Assembly (NCBI GenBank): GCA_903896045.1
Contig: CAITWD010000015.1
Coordinates: 1-37,896, forward strand
DNA: 37,896 bases
Direction: 5' to 3'
Origin: an uncultured Actinomycetes bacterium
GTDB lineage: Bacteria; Actinomycetota; Thermoleophilia; Miltoncostaeales; Miltoncostaeaceae
Shown one piece after another: positions 24,639 through 33,916 of the stretch (position 1 is the first letter of the stretch; the number at the start of each line of letters is the position of its first letter). Under the pieces are notes generated by a model that was not told the origin of the DNA, did not search any database, and saw only the letters and a program-made list of their open reading frames with translations. The position numbers and the translations under genes are program-made.

Positions 24639-25730
24639 TTACACCCCAATGCCCAATGCGTCGGCACACGCCCTCGGGACCTCGAGCGGTGCGAGATGCG
24701 CCGCACCCGCCACCTCAACAACATGCTCCCGGCCAAACGCTTCGGCAACCCAGATGCGATCGACAAGGAGATCATTCGCCCCAATCGCGACCGTCACGGG
24801 GATGTGTGCGGGCACCTGCGCCAATGCGGATCCCAGCACTGCGCGGAGGTCATCCCAACCGGCAGCATCGCAGCGCGCGAATCGGTCTCGTGCGTAGCGG
24901 GCCGCCCAGAGGTCTTCGGCGAGCGCTGTCGCCGACATCTGCGCAGCGAGATCACGGGGCACGGGAGGCAAGTCACTCATCATCACACGAGGTCCAACCA
25001 AGCCAAGGCCAGTGACCCGATCGGGTACGCGCGCGGCCAGCGCACAGCCGATCGCGGCGCTCACACCCTGCGTCACGACATGGGCGCGTGCGAGTCCACA
25101 TGCATCCATGACCCCAATCACGTCATCAACCATTTGACCAAGCGATTCGGGAGCTGGAGCCCCGACGCCCGTCCCGGCGCCACGCAGATCCGGTGCCACC
25201 GCATGCGTATCGTCGGGAAGCACCCGGATGACCTCGCGCCACATCCGACGATCAAGTCCTGGCGTATGCAGCAACACAACCCCGTCATCACCAGACCCCA
25301 CTTCGTTGGCACGCGTTGTGCAGCCGTCGAGTGCGACCTCAACTACGGGGAGCGGGAGCGGCAACCCCTGCTCCTCCAACACCGCGCGCACGGCTCGCAG
25401 CGCATTCAGTGCTCGCGGAAACCCGGCGTACGGCGCAATTTGTTCGCACAATTGAATGAGTTCCTCGGCATCGGAACCGCAGACAAGCGCTGCTGGGACA
25501 TGCACCCCAAGCTGATTATCAGCGCCACCAATTGCTGCGAGCACCGCAACGGTCAAAAGCTCACGCTCGCGGGCACCAAGGCCAGATCCTGAAAAGACAT
25601 CGCCAAAGATGAATTGCTCGACTCCGTCTGCCAGCACCGACGATGCCTCGCGGACACGCCCGATTGCCACCGGTCCACGACCCAATGTTGCCCGATCAAA
25701 CTCACGACGCCCAATCTCACCGCGATGCAT
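24639..25730 (-). CDS. Carboxymuconolactone decarboxylase-like / alpha-beta hydrolase fusion
   Basis: 363 residues from the ATG at 25730, with GGGAGG five bases before. Residues 1-120 form a CMD (AhpD-like) domain: LGARERELLTVAVLAAIGG, QLGVHVPAALVCG, and APYAGFPRALNAL. Residues 135-363 form an alpha/beta hydrolase: LLHTPGLDRRMW, APDLRGAGTG, a nucleophile elbow GVSAA, acid Asp in GANDLLVD, and His in AGAAHLAPLEVP. Actinobacterial PcaL joins the same two activities of the beta-ketoadipate pathway, but with the hydrolase first; here the order is reversed. The oxyanion HG is replaced by HT and the elbow lacks its second Gly, so activity as enol-lactonase is uncertain. It follows the aldehyde dehydrogenase by 33 bases. 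Confidence 0.85.
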   Translation of the reverse strand: MHRGEIGRREFDRATLGRGPVAIGRVREASSVLADGVEQFIFGDVFSGSGLGARERELLTVAVLAAIGGADNQLGVHVPAALVCGSDAEELIQLCEQIAPYAGFPRALNALRAVRAVLEEQGLPLPLPVVEVALDGCTTRANEVGSGDDGVVLLHTPGLDRRMWREVIRVLPDDTHAVAPDLRGAGTGVGAPAPESLGQMVDDVIGVMDACGLARAHVVTQGVSAAIGCALAARVPDRVTGLGLVGPRVMMSDLPPVPRDLAAQMSATALAEDLWAARYARDRFARCDAAGWDDLRAVLGSALAQVPAHIPVTVAIGANDLLVDRIWVAEAFGREHVVEVAGAAHLAPLEVPRACADALGIGV

Positions 25731-25763
25731 CACAGCCTCCCAAGATGGCTCACGCGAGTGGTG

Positions 25764-27158
25764 TCACGCCAGCGTGCGTACGTGTTGCCAACGAATAAAT
25801 GCCTCAAGCCCTGGTCGCCCGAGCTCACATCCAATTCCCGATCCGCGCCATCCTGCATACGGCGCGTACGGGACCACCACTCGCCACCCATTAATCACCA
25901 CGGTGCCACATTCAATGGCATGCGCGACATCCTGAGTGCGACGCAAATCTGCTCCGCAGACATACCCCACAAGGCCATAATCGGGCCGATTTGCCTCGGC
26001 AATTGCTGCGGCAAGATCATCGTAGGCGAGGACCGTGACGATCGGGGTAAAGGGTTCATCCTCAACCACACGCGTGCCGGGTCCCGCATTGGTGATCAAC
26101 GCCGGCGCGAATCGGGCGCCCTCGATGAGGTCCCCGCCTTCGATGGTTGCACCATGTGCTTGCGCATCTGCAATCAATTCGTGATGGCGGACCACCCCGC
26201 GGTCGGTCGCAAGTGGGCCGAGTACGACCTGCTCCATACGACGTCGAAAGCGTTCCAAGAAATCTGACGCAAGAGATCGGGGAATAAACACGCGGTTGAC
26301 CGAATAACAGGCTTGTCCCGCATTGGCATACCCTTGCGAGATCGCGACATCAACCGCGACATCTAAATCGGCGTCGTCGAGGACAACCAGGGGCCCATGC
26401 CCACCGAGCTCGAGGCTCAGCGCTTTGAGACGCGGGGATGCCCATGCGGCAATCAATTCGGCAACACGACGCGACCCTGTAAATGCCACCTTGTCAATCC
26501 CTGGGTGCGTGGAGAGCGCCTCACCAAGGGTTGGGCCGTCTCCGGTCACACAACTCACCACGCCCGCCGGAAGTCCCGAGCGATTGGCGACCTCGCAGAC
26601 CGCTCGCGCAGCAAGCGGCGCCTCTTGTGCAGGTTTGACGATGACACAACACCCTGCGGCCAAGGCGGGAGCAAGCTTCCAGATCACCAAGGCCACAGGA
26701 AAGTTCCACGGGGTAATCGCAGCGACCACACCGATCCCATCTGGGCGAATTTCACTCCCGCGTCCCCCGCTGCCGGCCGGGAGCATCGTGTGCGTCAATC
26801 GCTCCGCCTCACCGGCAAAGTGATGAACAACCTCACAGGCTCGGGCGACCTCCATTTGGGCCTCACCGAGAGGCTTGCCCTCCTCGCGATGGATCAGCTC
26901 CGCAATCTGAGGGGCTTCCTCGTCGAGCGCGCGGGCGAATCGTGCGATTGCCTGGGCGCGCTCAAGTGGCGGAGTCGCGCGCCATGCGCCAAGGGCTGCG
27001 CGTGCAGCACCTACCGCGTGATCCACGTCAGTAACGGTTGCCGCACCCACCTGTGCAAAGGCACGACCGGTTGATGGATCGGTGACATCCATCCACTCGG
27101 CAGTCATCACCTCAGCCCCACCAATTAGGAGCCCGTGTCGTGGCAGGACGTCGGTCAT
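25764..27158 (-). CDS. NAD(P)-dependent aldehyde dehydrogenase
   Basis: 464 residues, a normal ALDH length. Motifs: ITPWNFP (Asn152), VIVKPAQEAPL, VAFTGSRRVAE, the general base Glu250 in LSLELGGHGP, catalytic Cys284 in NAGQACYSVNR, and DEPFTPIV where most members have DEIFGPV. It oxidises an aldehyde to an acid; resemblance is to the succinate-semialdehyde/betaine-aldehyde group, but the substrate is not defined. The ATG overlaps the acyl-CoA ligase stop (ATGA), and 33 bases separate it from the fusion gene, so the three form one operon. Confidence 0.93.
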   Translation of the reverse strand: MTDVLPRHGLLIGGAEVMTAEWMDVTDPSTGRAFAQVGAATVTDVDHAVGAARAALGAWRATPPLERAQAIARFARALDEEAPQIAELIHREEGKPLGEAQMEVARACEVVHHFAGEAERLTHTMLPAGSGGRGSEIRPDGIGVVAAITPWNFPVALVIWKLAPALAAGCCVIVKPAQEAPLAARAVCEVANRSGLPAGVVSCVTGDGPTLGEALSTHPGIDKVAFTGSRRVAELIAAWASPRLKALSLELGGHGPLVVLDDADLDVAVDVAISQGYANAGQACYSVNRVFIPRSLASDFLERFRRRMEQVVLGPLATDRGVVRHHELIADAQAHGATIEGGDLIEGARFAPALITNAGPGTRVVEDEPFTPIVTVLAYDDLAAAIAEANRPDYGLVGYVCGADLRRTQDVAHAIECGTVVINGWRVVVPYAPYAGWRGSGIGCELGRPGLEAFIRWQHVRTLA

Positions 27159-28804
27159 ACGACCGCCCCTTCCATACCCCGGTCATAGGTGTCCGGTGTA
27201 ATTCCCTGTTCGCGAAGCTCGACCTTACGCACACGCTCGGTCGGGGTCTTGGGGAGCGATTCCATAAACCGGATATAGCGCGGAATTGCAAAATACGGCA
27301 TCTTTGGCACCAGGAAGTTCGCCAGATCACGGGCGGTCAGGACATCGGATCGCGCCACCACGCAGACCATGATCTCGTCCTCTGATGAGGCGCCTTCGTG
27401 TGCTTTCACACCGATCGCGGCCGCCTCAAGCACATCGGGGTGCGACATGACCGACCGCTCTACCTCAACCGAGCTCACGTTCTCACCGCGACGGCGGATG
27501 TAGTCCTTCAAGCGATCCTTGAAATAGAGGTAGCCCTCCTCATCCATCTCCCCGAGATCACCGGTATGCAGTTTGAGATTGCGAAAGTCCTCTGCGGTCT
27601 TCTCCGGCATTCCAATGTAGGAGCGCATGACGATATTTGGGATCTTCATGTCGACCACGATTTCGCCCTGGATACCCGGTGGTAACTCCCGATCGGTACC
27701 CGGTTCGACCACGCTGACTTCAAATCCTGGCGTCGCGATGCCGCAACTGCCTGGACGCGGCGGAGCCTGTGGTGGGTGATAGGTCACCATGCCGGTCTCA
27801 GTCAAGCCATAGCCTTCGATGAACCGAATGCCAAAGCGCTCCTGGAACTCGAAGTAAATGTCTTTCGGGGCAGGCATCGCCATGATGCGTGTCACCGCAT
27901 GGGTGTGATCGAGCTCAGATTGATCGGTGTTCCAGATGAAGTAATTGATCGCACTGACCGTATTGAGAATTGTGGCCTTTACGTCAGCGACCGTCGACCA
28001 AAAATGTGTCGATGAATAGCGTGGCTCAAAATGGATTTTGGCGCCCGCAATCATTGCCGGATACGCGGCAAGGACCTGGGCGTTTGAGTGAAAGAGCGGA
28101 AGGCATGAATAGAAGATGTCGTCCTCGGTGACCCCACAGACCTCGATGTAGGTACGGCCTGAGAAGTAGTCAGATGCGTGTTGCTTGATCACGCCCTTAC
28201 TACGACCCGTCGTTCCCGAGGTAAACATCACGCGCGCATCCCCGGTCCAGGACAAATCAATTCCCGGATCGCCCTCGGCGGCACCATTGAGAAACTCGTC
28301 ATAGGTTTCCCATGTGCACCGTGGATCTGGCCCATTGGGCTGCTCGGTCGGTACAACGACCACCCGCTCCAGCAATGGAAGCTCATCGAGGATCGCATCG
28401 AGTTCTGCCAAGAACCCGTCGGAGATGATTAACAGGCGCGCCTTGGGCAGATTGATCGCCCATGACAAAAAGTCCCCACGGTAGGCGGTGTTGATGGGAC
28501 ACTGCGCGGCCCCAGCGCTCAGGATGCCAAACCAGATCTCGAGATGGGGTTCCATATTGGGGAGCTGGGTGGAGACCACATCACCGGGTCCAATCCCCCG
28601 CGCCTTGAGCGCATTGGCGACACGGTTGGTGCGCACCAGCATCTGTCCGTAGGAAATCCACTCACCGCGTTGATAGCGGTAGTACTCGCGATCTGGATGC
28701 TTCTGTGCACGATCACGCAAAATACGAGGGAGTACCCACTCTTCAGGGTTTTCATGGCGATACCAACTGCTCCATTCCTGTTGGTCGCGCAACTGGCTCA
28801 CCAT
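27155..28804 (-). CDS. AMP-forming acyl-CoA ligase (CaiC-like)
   Basis: 549 residues from the ATG at 28804; GGGGG sits only one base away, and GTG at 28801 is an alternative. ANL-superfamily motifs: VMFTSGTTGRSKG (195-204, ATP loop), GYGLTETGM, HTGDLGEMDEEGYLYFKDR and RRRGENVSS (hinge region). It activates a carboxylic acid as acyl-AMP and makes the CoA thioester. The C-terminal motif that normally holds the catalytic lysine reads PKTPTERVRK, so Arg524 stands in place of Lys. Best general resemblance is to crotonobetaine/carnitine-type ligases. First gene of the operon with the aldehyde dehydrogenase and fusion protein, divergent from an ABC importer. Confidence 0.9.
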   Translation of the reverse strand: MVSQLRDQQEWSSWYRHENPEEWVLPRILRDRAQKHPDREYYRYQRGEWISYGQMLVRTNRVANALKARGIGPGDVVSTQLPNMEPHLEIWFGILSAGAAQCPINTAYRGDFLSWAINLPKARLLIISDGFLAELDAILDELPLLERVVVVPTEQPNGPDPRCTWETYDEFLNGAAEGDPGIDLSWTGDARVMFTSGTTGRSKGVIKQHASDYFSGRTYIEVCGVTEDDIFYSCLPLFHSNAQVLAAYPAMIAGAKIHFEPRYSSTHFWSTVADVKATILNTVSAINYFIWNTDQSELDHTHAVTRIMAMPAPKDIYFEFQERFGIRFIEGYGLTETGMVTYHPPQAPPRPGSCGIATPGFEVSVVEPGTDRELPPGIQGEIVVDMKIPNIVMRSYIGMPEKTAEDFRNLKLHTGDLGEMDEEGYLYFKDRLKDYIRRRGENVSSVEVERSVMSHPDVLEAAAIGVKAHEGASSEDEIMVCVVARSDVLTARDLANFLVPKMPYFAIPRYIRFMESLPKTPTERVRKVELREQGITPDTYDRGMEGAVV

Positions 28805-29045
28805 GCCCCCTACGTCATTGTTGACACCAAAAAACGCAACCATATTGCAGATCGCGTGATGCACTTCGTCACAGACGCCACATAGCGAATGAAGGGCGAT
28901 TGTAACGACTGCCCGTTCGCAATACCCAAAATCGTCCAAATCATCGATCAGATAGAGGATCTCGTCGGCTTTTGCCGAACCAGCAAGAAGCATTTCATCG
29001 GGGAGAATGTGCGTCGGTGAGACACCACAGCAACGTGCAGCAATA
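28805..29045. other. Divergent promoter region, ligase operon / ABC importer
   Basis: No gene is evident. An imperfect inverted repeat, GCGAA...GGGC (28885-28897) and GCCC-G-TTCGC (28911-28920), lies near the middle and could be an operator. The permease start is uncertain: ATG at 29007 has GGGGAG too close, ATG at 29046 has none. Confidence 0.4.
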
Positions 29046-30014
29046 ATGGATCAGGTCGCCACGCTTGGGGTCACCAGACCACGTGCCCGTTCCCCACGCG
29101 CATCGTTTTGGGCGAAATTTACCGCCCAGCCTGCCACGGTCATTGCACTGGTGTTTCTTGCCGTCCTGATTCTTGCCGCGATCGCAGCGCCGCTGATTGC
29201 ATCGCTTGTCGGCCACGGGCCAAACGATCTCTACAGAACGCAGATGCTCGATGGATTTGGATTGCCCCGCGGTCCAAACGGGTCATTCTGGTTCGGTGCA
29301 GACAGTGCCGGTCGCGATGTCTTTATCCGCGTGATCTACGGTGCCCGCGTGTCGCTTGTGGTCGGTGTGGTCGCCACGGGAATCGCCGTCGTGATTGGCG
29401 TTACCCTTGGGCTGATCGCTGGATATCGCGGCGGGATCGTCGATACCCTGCTCTCGCGTTTTGCCGATGTCATGCTGGCCATGCCGTTGCTGCTTTTTGC
29501 GATTGGCATCTCGACTGCCTGTTCGACAACTTCGGCGGGCTGTCTGCGCGGCACGCTGACACCGGGCCTGAATTTGGTGATCGTCATCATTGCCGTCTTT
29601 ACCTGGCCGGCGATGTTTCGCATCGTGCGCGCAACGACGCTTTCACTTCGCGAAACCGACTTCGTCGAAGCGAGTCGTGCAATCGGACAAACCGAATTCA
29701 GCATCATGCGCTCTGAAGTGTTGCCGAATCTCATCTCACCGATCGTGGTGTACTCGGCGCTCCTGGTCCCGCAAAGCATCCTCTTTGAGGCCTATCTGAC
29801 ATTTCTCGGCCTCGGAATTCCCGATTCCACCCCATCGTGGGGAGGAATGCTCGACCAAGCCAGCCAACTGTTCAGCGTGGCCTGGTGGCTGATGGTATTT
29901 CCGGGACTTTTTCTGCTTGCCACAGTCCTGGCGTTCAACCTCATCGGGGACGGGCTACGTGATGCGCTCGATCCCAAAACACCACGTCGAACCACGCGAA
30001 AGAGAGCAGCATGA
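29046..30014 (+). CDS. Peptide/nickel-class ABC transporter permease (DppC/OppC type)
   Basis: 322 residues from the ATG at 29046 (335 if 29007 is used). The N-terminal segment about 25-50 precedes a periplasmic loop with FWFGADSAGRDVF, a DppC hallmark. Five more segments follow; the EAA loop for ATPase contact reads FVEASRAIGQTEFSIMRSEVLPN in parts. It is half of the membrane channel. First gene of the importer operon; the stop overlaps the next start (ATGA). The order permease C, binding protein, permease B, ATPase, ATPase differs from the usual binding-protein-first order. Confidence 0.92.
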   Translation: MDQVATLGVTRPRARSPRASFWAKFTAQPATVIALVFLAVLILAAIAAPLIASLVGHGPNDLYRTQMLDGFGLPRGPNGSFWFGADSAGRDVFIRVIYGARVSLVVGVVATGIAVVIGVTLGLIAGYRGGIVDTLLSRFADVMLAMPLLLFAIGISTACSTTSAGCLRGTLTPGLNLVIVIIAVFTWPAMFRIVRATTLSLRETDFVEASRAIGQTEFSIMRSEVLPNLISPIVVYSALLVPQSILFEAYLTFLGLGIPDSTPSWGGMLDQASQLFSVAWWLMVFPGLFLLATVLAFNLIGDGLRDALDPKTPRRTTRKRAA

Positions 30015-31882
30015 GATCACGGCGTTCACTTCTGACGATTGCGGGCCTTGGTGGGCTTCTTCTCGGCGGAGCACTCATCATGAGCGCCTGCGGAGGAAGC
30101 GGTGCGTCGGGGTCCGCGGGACCAGCCAAAAAGGGTGGCACCTATCGCGTGGCGGAAACCGACTTTGGCTTCTCCGACAACTTTGATCCAACTGGTGAGT
30201 ACACCGCAGAATCATGGGCGATGTACCGCGGCCTACTGGTACGGACGCTTCTGGGGTACCGCCTGACCGCAGGCGTCGCCGGGAACACCCTGGTGCCGGA
30301 TCTTGCAACACGTGTCCCCACGTCGCCCGACGGTGGAAAAACCTGGACATTCAGCCTGAAAACCGGTGTGCGGTTTGCACCTCCCGTCAATCGCGCAATT
30401 ACGTCCCATGACATCGTCACGGCGTTCGAGCGCATCGACACCCCTGCGATTGCGGCCCAATACGGCTTTTACTACGCACCAATCGCCGGTTGGGATGCCT
30501 ATGCGCAAGGGAAGTCATCGACGATCTCAGGTATCACCACCCCCGACGATCAGACGATTAGCTTCCATCTGACGACCGCGACGCCCGATTTCCCGTACCG
30601 GCTCACGCTGCCGGCAACCGGGCCAATCCCACATGAAGTGGCGAAGTGCTTCCCTGGTGCAGGCACCTACGGGCGCGATCTTGTCTCGAGTGGGCCGTAC
30701 ATGGTCGCCGGAAGCCAATCGGTGAAGATCACCAGCTGCGCGGCGATCACGCCGATGTCGGGATTCGACCCCGCAAGCAAGCTCATCTTGGTGCGGAATC
30801 CAAATTACGCACCATCGACCGATGATCCAACCATTCGTCGTGCACTTCCGGACAACTTTTCCTTCACCATCGATACCAATCAGACCGATATTTTTAATCG
30901 CATCAACGCCGGGCTCCTCGACGATTCTCCGAATACACCTCCAGCAAGCATCGTTGCGTCGATGGCAACGAGTGCGACGACCAAACAGCGCATCCGAGTC
31001 GTCCCGAATGACCGGACGAGGTACTTGAGCATGAATCTCACGACCGCGCCATTCGATGACATTCATGTCCGCAAGGCGGTCAATCTCATCATGGATAAGG
31101 CGGGTCTCCAACAGGCGCAAGGCGGACCACTTTTCGGTGCCATCGCCACGCACATTGTCCCGGACACGATGTTCAACAATGACAGCTCAATTACCAGCTA
31201 CAACCCCTACGCAACGCCGAATAGCGCCGGAAATCTCGCCGCGGCCCAGGCTGAGATGCGTCTTTCAAAATACGACACCGCGGGTGATGGCAAATGTGAT
31301 GCCGCGGCCTGCAAGAACGTCTTTGCGATTGCGGGCAATACCAACCAAGGTTTCAACATGGTCCCCGTGATTGAAAACTCGCTGGCCAAGATCGGAATCA
31401 CACTGAACTTTCGCGAACTGCCGCCAGGCAGCGCCTACGCCACGATCAATACCGCCTCGCGCAATGTCCCATTCACGTCGATCACCGGCTGGACCAAGGA
31501 CTACCCGGATCCATCGACGTTCATGGTGCTCTTTCAATCCGCGACCATCATCCCGGTGGGCAACGTCAACTATTCATTGGTAGGGCTCACCCCCGCAATT
31601 GCGTCACAAATCGGGGTCCCCTATCCGAAGGGTGCAACGATTCCCAGCATCGATGCGCAATTCGGTATCTGTGCCCAGACGCTCGCGCCGAGCACTCGAC
31701 AGGCATGCTGGATCGGTCTCGATAAAAACCTCATGGAAAACATCGTTCCATGGGTGCCATATCTCAGTGACAACGCAGTGCATGTCATCAGCGGGGCCGT
31801 CACCGCATGGGACTTTGACCAAGCCAGCGGCGGCGCCTCCTATGCCCGCGTGGCAGTGAATCCCGCCAAGCAATCCCATTAG
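30011..31882 (+). CDS. Family 5 extracellular solute-binding lipoprotein
   Basis: 623 residues. Signal peptide with basic start RSRRS, hydrophobic core and lipobox MSAC, Cys27 as lipid anchor. The mature protein has the SBP family 5 layout: start GGTYRVAETDFGFSDNFDPTG, PDGGKTWTFSLKTGVRF in parts, ALP-type Pro-Gly loop at RLTLPATGPIPHEV, and VRKAVNLIMDK near the middle. Such proteins bind peptides, nickel or other solutes outside the membrane and deliver them to the permeases. It is longer than the common 520-560 residues. Coupled to the permease before it; a strong hairpin follows it. Confidence 0.93.
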   Translation: MRSRRSLLTIAGLGGLLLGGALIMSACGGSGASGSAGPAKKGGTYRVAETDFGFSDNFDPTGEYTAESWAMYRGLLVRTLLGYRLTAGVAGNTLVPDLATRVPTSPDGGKTWTFSLKTGVRFAPPVNRAITSHDIVTAFERIDTPAIAAQYGFYYAPIAGWDAYAQGKSSTISGITTPDDQTISFHLTTATPDFPYRLTLPATGPIPHEVAKCFPGAGTYGRDLVSSGPYMVAGSQSVKITSCAAITPMSGFDPASKLILVRNPNYAPSTDDPTIRRALPDNFSFTIDTNQTDIFNRINAGLLDDSPNTPPASIVASMATSATTKQRIRVVPNDRTRYLSMNLTTAPFDDIHVRKAVNLIMDKAGLQQAQGGPLFGAIATHIVPDTMFNNDSSITSYNPYATPNSAGNLAAAQAEMRLSKYDTAGDGKCDAAACKNVFAIAGNTNQGFNMVPVIENSLAKIGITLNFRELPPGSAYATINTASRNVPFTSITGWTKDYPDPSTFMVLFQSATIIPVGNVNYSLVGLTPAIASQIGVPYPKGATIPSIDAQFGICAQTLAPSTRQACWIGLDKNLMENIVPWVPYLSDNAVHVISGAVTAWDFDQASGGASYARVAVNPAKQSH

Positions 31883-31888
31883 CCAACC

Positions 31889-31925
31889 TCGCCATCCCGG
31901 GGCGGATTCTGCCCCGGGATGGCGA
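31889..31925 (+). promoter_or_regulatory. 15-bp hairpin abutting the permease B start codon
   Basis: TCGCCATCCCGGGGC (31889-31903) and GCCCCGGGATGGCGA (31911-31925) pair perfectly around a seven-base loop. The ATG of the next gene begins at 31926, and the only ribosome-site-like bases (GGGATGG) are inside the 3' arm. It can protect the binding-protein transcript end and reduce translation of the downstream genes. Confidence 0.8.
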
Positions 31926-32903
31926 ATGAATCACCCGATGGGTCGGTATCTGCTCAAGCGGCTTGCCTGGACGATTCTTGTGATCCTGATCGTCACCTTT
32001 GTGACCTTCGTGATCTTTTACGTCCTGCCCTCCGGTGATCCCGCACTGCGATTCGCCGGTAAGCAACCGACCCCGCAGATCCTTGCCCAAGTTCGCGCGG
32101 ATCTTGGGCTTGATCACAATGTGGTGGTGCAGTACCTGCTCTATCTCAAGCGGCTGGTGCTCGGCGACACATATGGATGGCCCGGACTCGGCTACTCGTA
32201 CAGCAGCGGTGCGGCGATTGCGCCGCAGCTGTGGCAACGCGCGCTCGTCACCATCCAGCTCATTCTGGGTGGCGCAATCTTGTGGCTTGCAATCGGCATC
32301 CCCGTCGGGGTGATGTCGGCGGTCAAGGCACGCAGCCGCTTTGACCGCATCAGCCTTGTCACGGGATTGGTGTGTATGTCGACCCCGGTGTTTTGGTTGG
32401 GTCTCCTCTTACTGTGGCTGTTCTGGAGCACACTTGGATGGCTTCCGGGAACTGGCTACGTGGCATTTACGACAAGCCCGTTGAATTGGGCGGCGCACAT
32501 GGTGCTCCCGTGGATCACATTGGCACTGCTCTTTGCCGCAATCTATGCCCGCGTGATCCGCAGCAACATGATCGACACACTCGGCGCCGACTACATTCGC
32601 ACCGCGCGTGCCAAAGGGCTCACCGAGCGACGTGTCATCGGCGTGCACGCATTGCGCGCGAGCCTTGTTCCGGTCATCACGCTGCTTGCAATTGATATCG
32701 GCACGCTCATTGGTGGCACCGTCATCACCGAAACGGTCTTTAACCTCCAGGGACTCGGAAGTTGGATCCTCCAAGGCGCGCTCAATCAGGATTTGCCCGT
32801 GACACTCGCAGTGACGATTGTGGTCACCGTTGTCGTGACTCTGCTGAGTCTTATCGCCGACATTGTCTATGCCTATCTTGATCCGCGGGTGCGCTACAAA
32901 TGA
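31926..32903 (+). CDS. Peptide/nickel-class ABC transporter permease (DppB/OppB type)
   Basis: 325 residues. The N-terminus YLLKRLAWTILVILIVTFVTF and FYVLPSGDPA are typical of DppB; six membrane segments in all. The EAA loop is YIRTARAKGLTERRVIGVHALR in parts, and ITETVFNLQGLGSW precedes the last segments, as in the family. Ends DPRVRYK, the standard DppB terminus. Its start lies right behind a hairpin, and its stop overlaps the ATPase start (ATGA). Confidence 0.95.
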   Translation: MNHPMGRYLLKRLAWTILVILIVTFVTFVIFYVLPSGDPALRFAGKQPTPQILAQVRADLGLDHNVVVQYLLYLKRLVLGDTYGWPGLGYSYSSGAAIAPQLWQRALVTIQLILGGAILWLAIGIPVGVMSAVKARSRFDRISLVTGLVCMSTPVFWLGLLLLWLFWSTLGWLPGTGYVAFTTSPLNWAAHMVLPWITLALLFAAIYARVIRSNMIDTLGADYIRTARAKGLTERRVIGVHALRASLVPVITLLAIDIGTLIGGTVITETVFNLQGLGSWILQGALNQDLPVTLAVTIVVTVVVTLLSLIADIVYAYLDPRVRYK

Positions 32904-33916
32904 GCACTCCGCTCCTTGAGATCCGCGGGCTCAGTGTTCGTTTTCGAACACCGGACGGCGTCGTCTGCGCCGTTGATCAGCTCAGTTGCGTCGTCGAGCG
33001 CGGCCAAACCTTAGGGGTCGTCGGTGAGTCGGGGTCTGGGAAAAGCGTCACCTTTCTCGCCGCCCTACAGCTACTCCCCCCAGGGGCCGCAGAGATCGAG
33101 GGCCAGATACTTCTCAACGGAGAGAATCTCCTCACGCGTGCACCCGCGCAGATGCAGGCAGTCCGCGGGGCCCGCATCGGCATGATTTTTCAGGACCCCA
33201 TGAGCGCCCTGCATCCACTGATGCGCGTTGGTGACCAGATCGCAGAGATCGTTCGTACCCACGCCGGGGCGTCTCGAGCCAAGGCCCACGCGCGCGCAGT
33301 CGCCGCATTGCGCAGCGTTGGGATTCCCAATCCCGACACCCGCGCACGTCAGTATCCCCATGAACTTTCGGGAGGAATGCGTCAGCGAGTGATCATCGCG
33401 ATGGCCATTGTGCTCGAGCCAGAGCTCATCATCGCCGACGAGCCCACAACGGCGCTCGATACGACCGTTGAGGCGCAAATCCTCGAACTCATCGATGAGC
33501 TCAAAGTCCGTCGTGGAATTGGGGTCGTTCTGGTGAGCCACAGCCTGGCAACCATTTCTTCGGTCGCTGATACGGTCATCGTGATGTACGCCGGTCGCGT
33601 TGTGGAGTATGGGACTGCAAGCGATATCTTTTCTGATCCCACCCACCCTTATACCCAAGGGCTTCTGTCATCGATACCGACCATCGATCATGGCCGCGGG
33701 CACCTGGTTCCGATTCCTGGAAGCCCCCCATCGCTGATTGACCTCCCCGCGGGTTGCTCTTTTGCACCGCGCTGCGTGGCGCGCATCGAGATGTGCACAA
33801 CCGAACGGCCCACGCTGACTGCGCGTACCCCGACACACGTTGATGCCTGTCTCGTTCCACCGTCTGCACGACGGATAACTCCCGCCTCTGTGCCCGCGGG
33901 AACGGGCGATCAGTGA
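32900..33916 (+). CDS. ABC transporter ATPase (DppD/OppD type)
   Basis: 338 residues. Walker A GESGSGKS (about 41-48), Q-loop IFQDPMSALHP, signature LSGGMRQR, Walker B LIIADEPTTALD, and H-loop VSHSL. The C-terminal extension of oligopeptide-type ATPases is present with Cys-rich GCSFAPRC, EMC and DAC, a cluster that in some DppD proteins is reported to bind iron-sulfur. Pairs with the next ATPase to power the importer. Overlaps its neighbours by four bases on both sides (ATGA, GTGA). Confidence 0.95.
   Translation: MSTPLLEIRGLSVRFRTPDGVVCAVDQLSCVVERGQTLGVVGESGSGKSVTFLAALQLLPPGAAEIEGQILLNGENLLTRAPAQMQAVRGARIGMIFQDPMSALHPLMRVGDQIAEIVRTHAGASRAKAHARAVAALRSVGIPNPDTRARQYPHELSGGMRQRVIIAMAIVLEPELIIADEPTTALDTTVEAQILELIDELKVRRGIGVVLVSHSLATISSVADTVIVMYAGRVVEYGTASDIFSDPTHPYTQGLLSSIPTIDHGRGHLVPIPGSPPSLIDLPAGCSFAPRCVARIEMCTTERPTLTARTPTHVDACLVPPSARRITPASVPAGTGDQ

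Noticed and set aside
24297-25592. Long open frame (431 codons) on the plus strand
   Set aside because: It is antisense to the decarboxylase-hydrolase fusion, whose motifs and ribosome site are clear on the minus strand.
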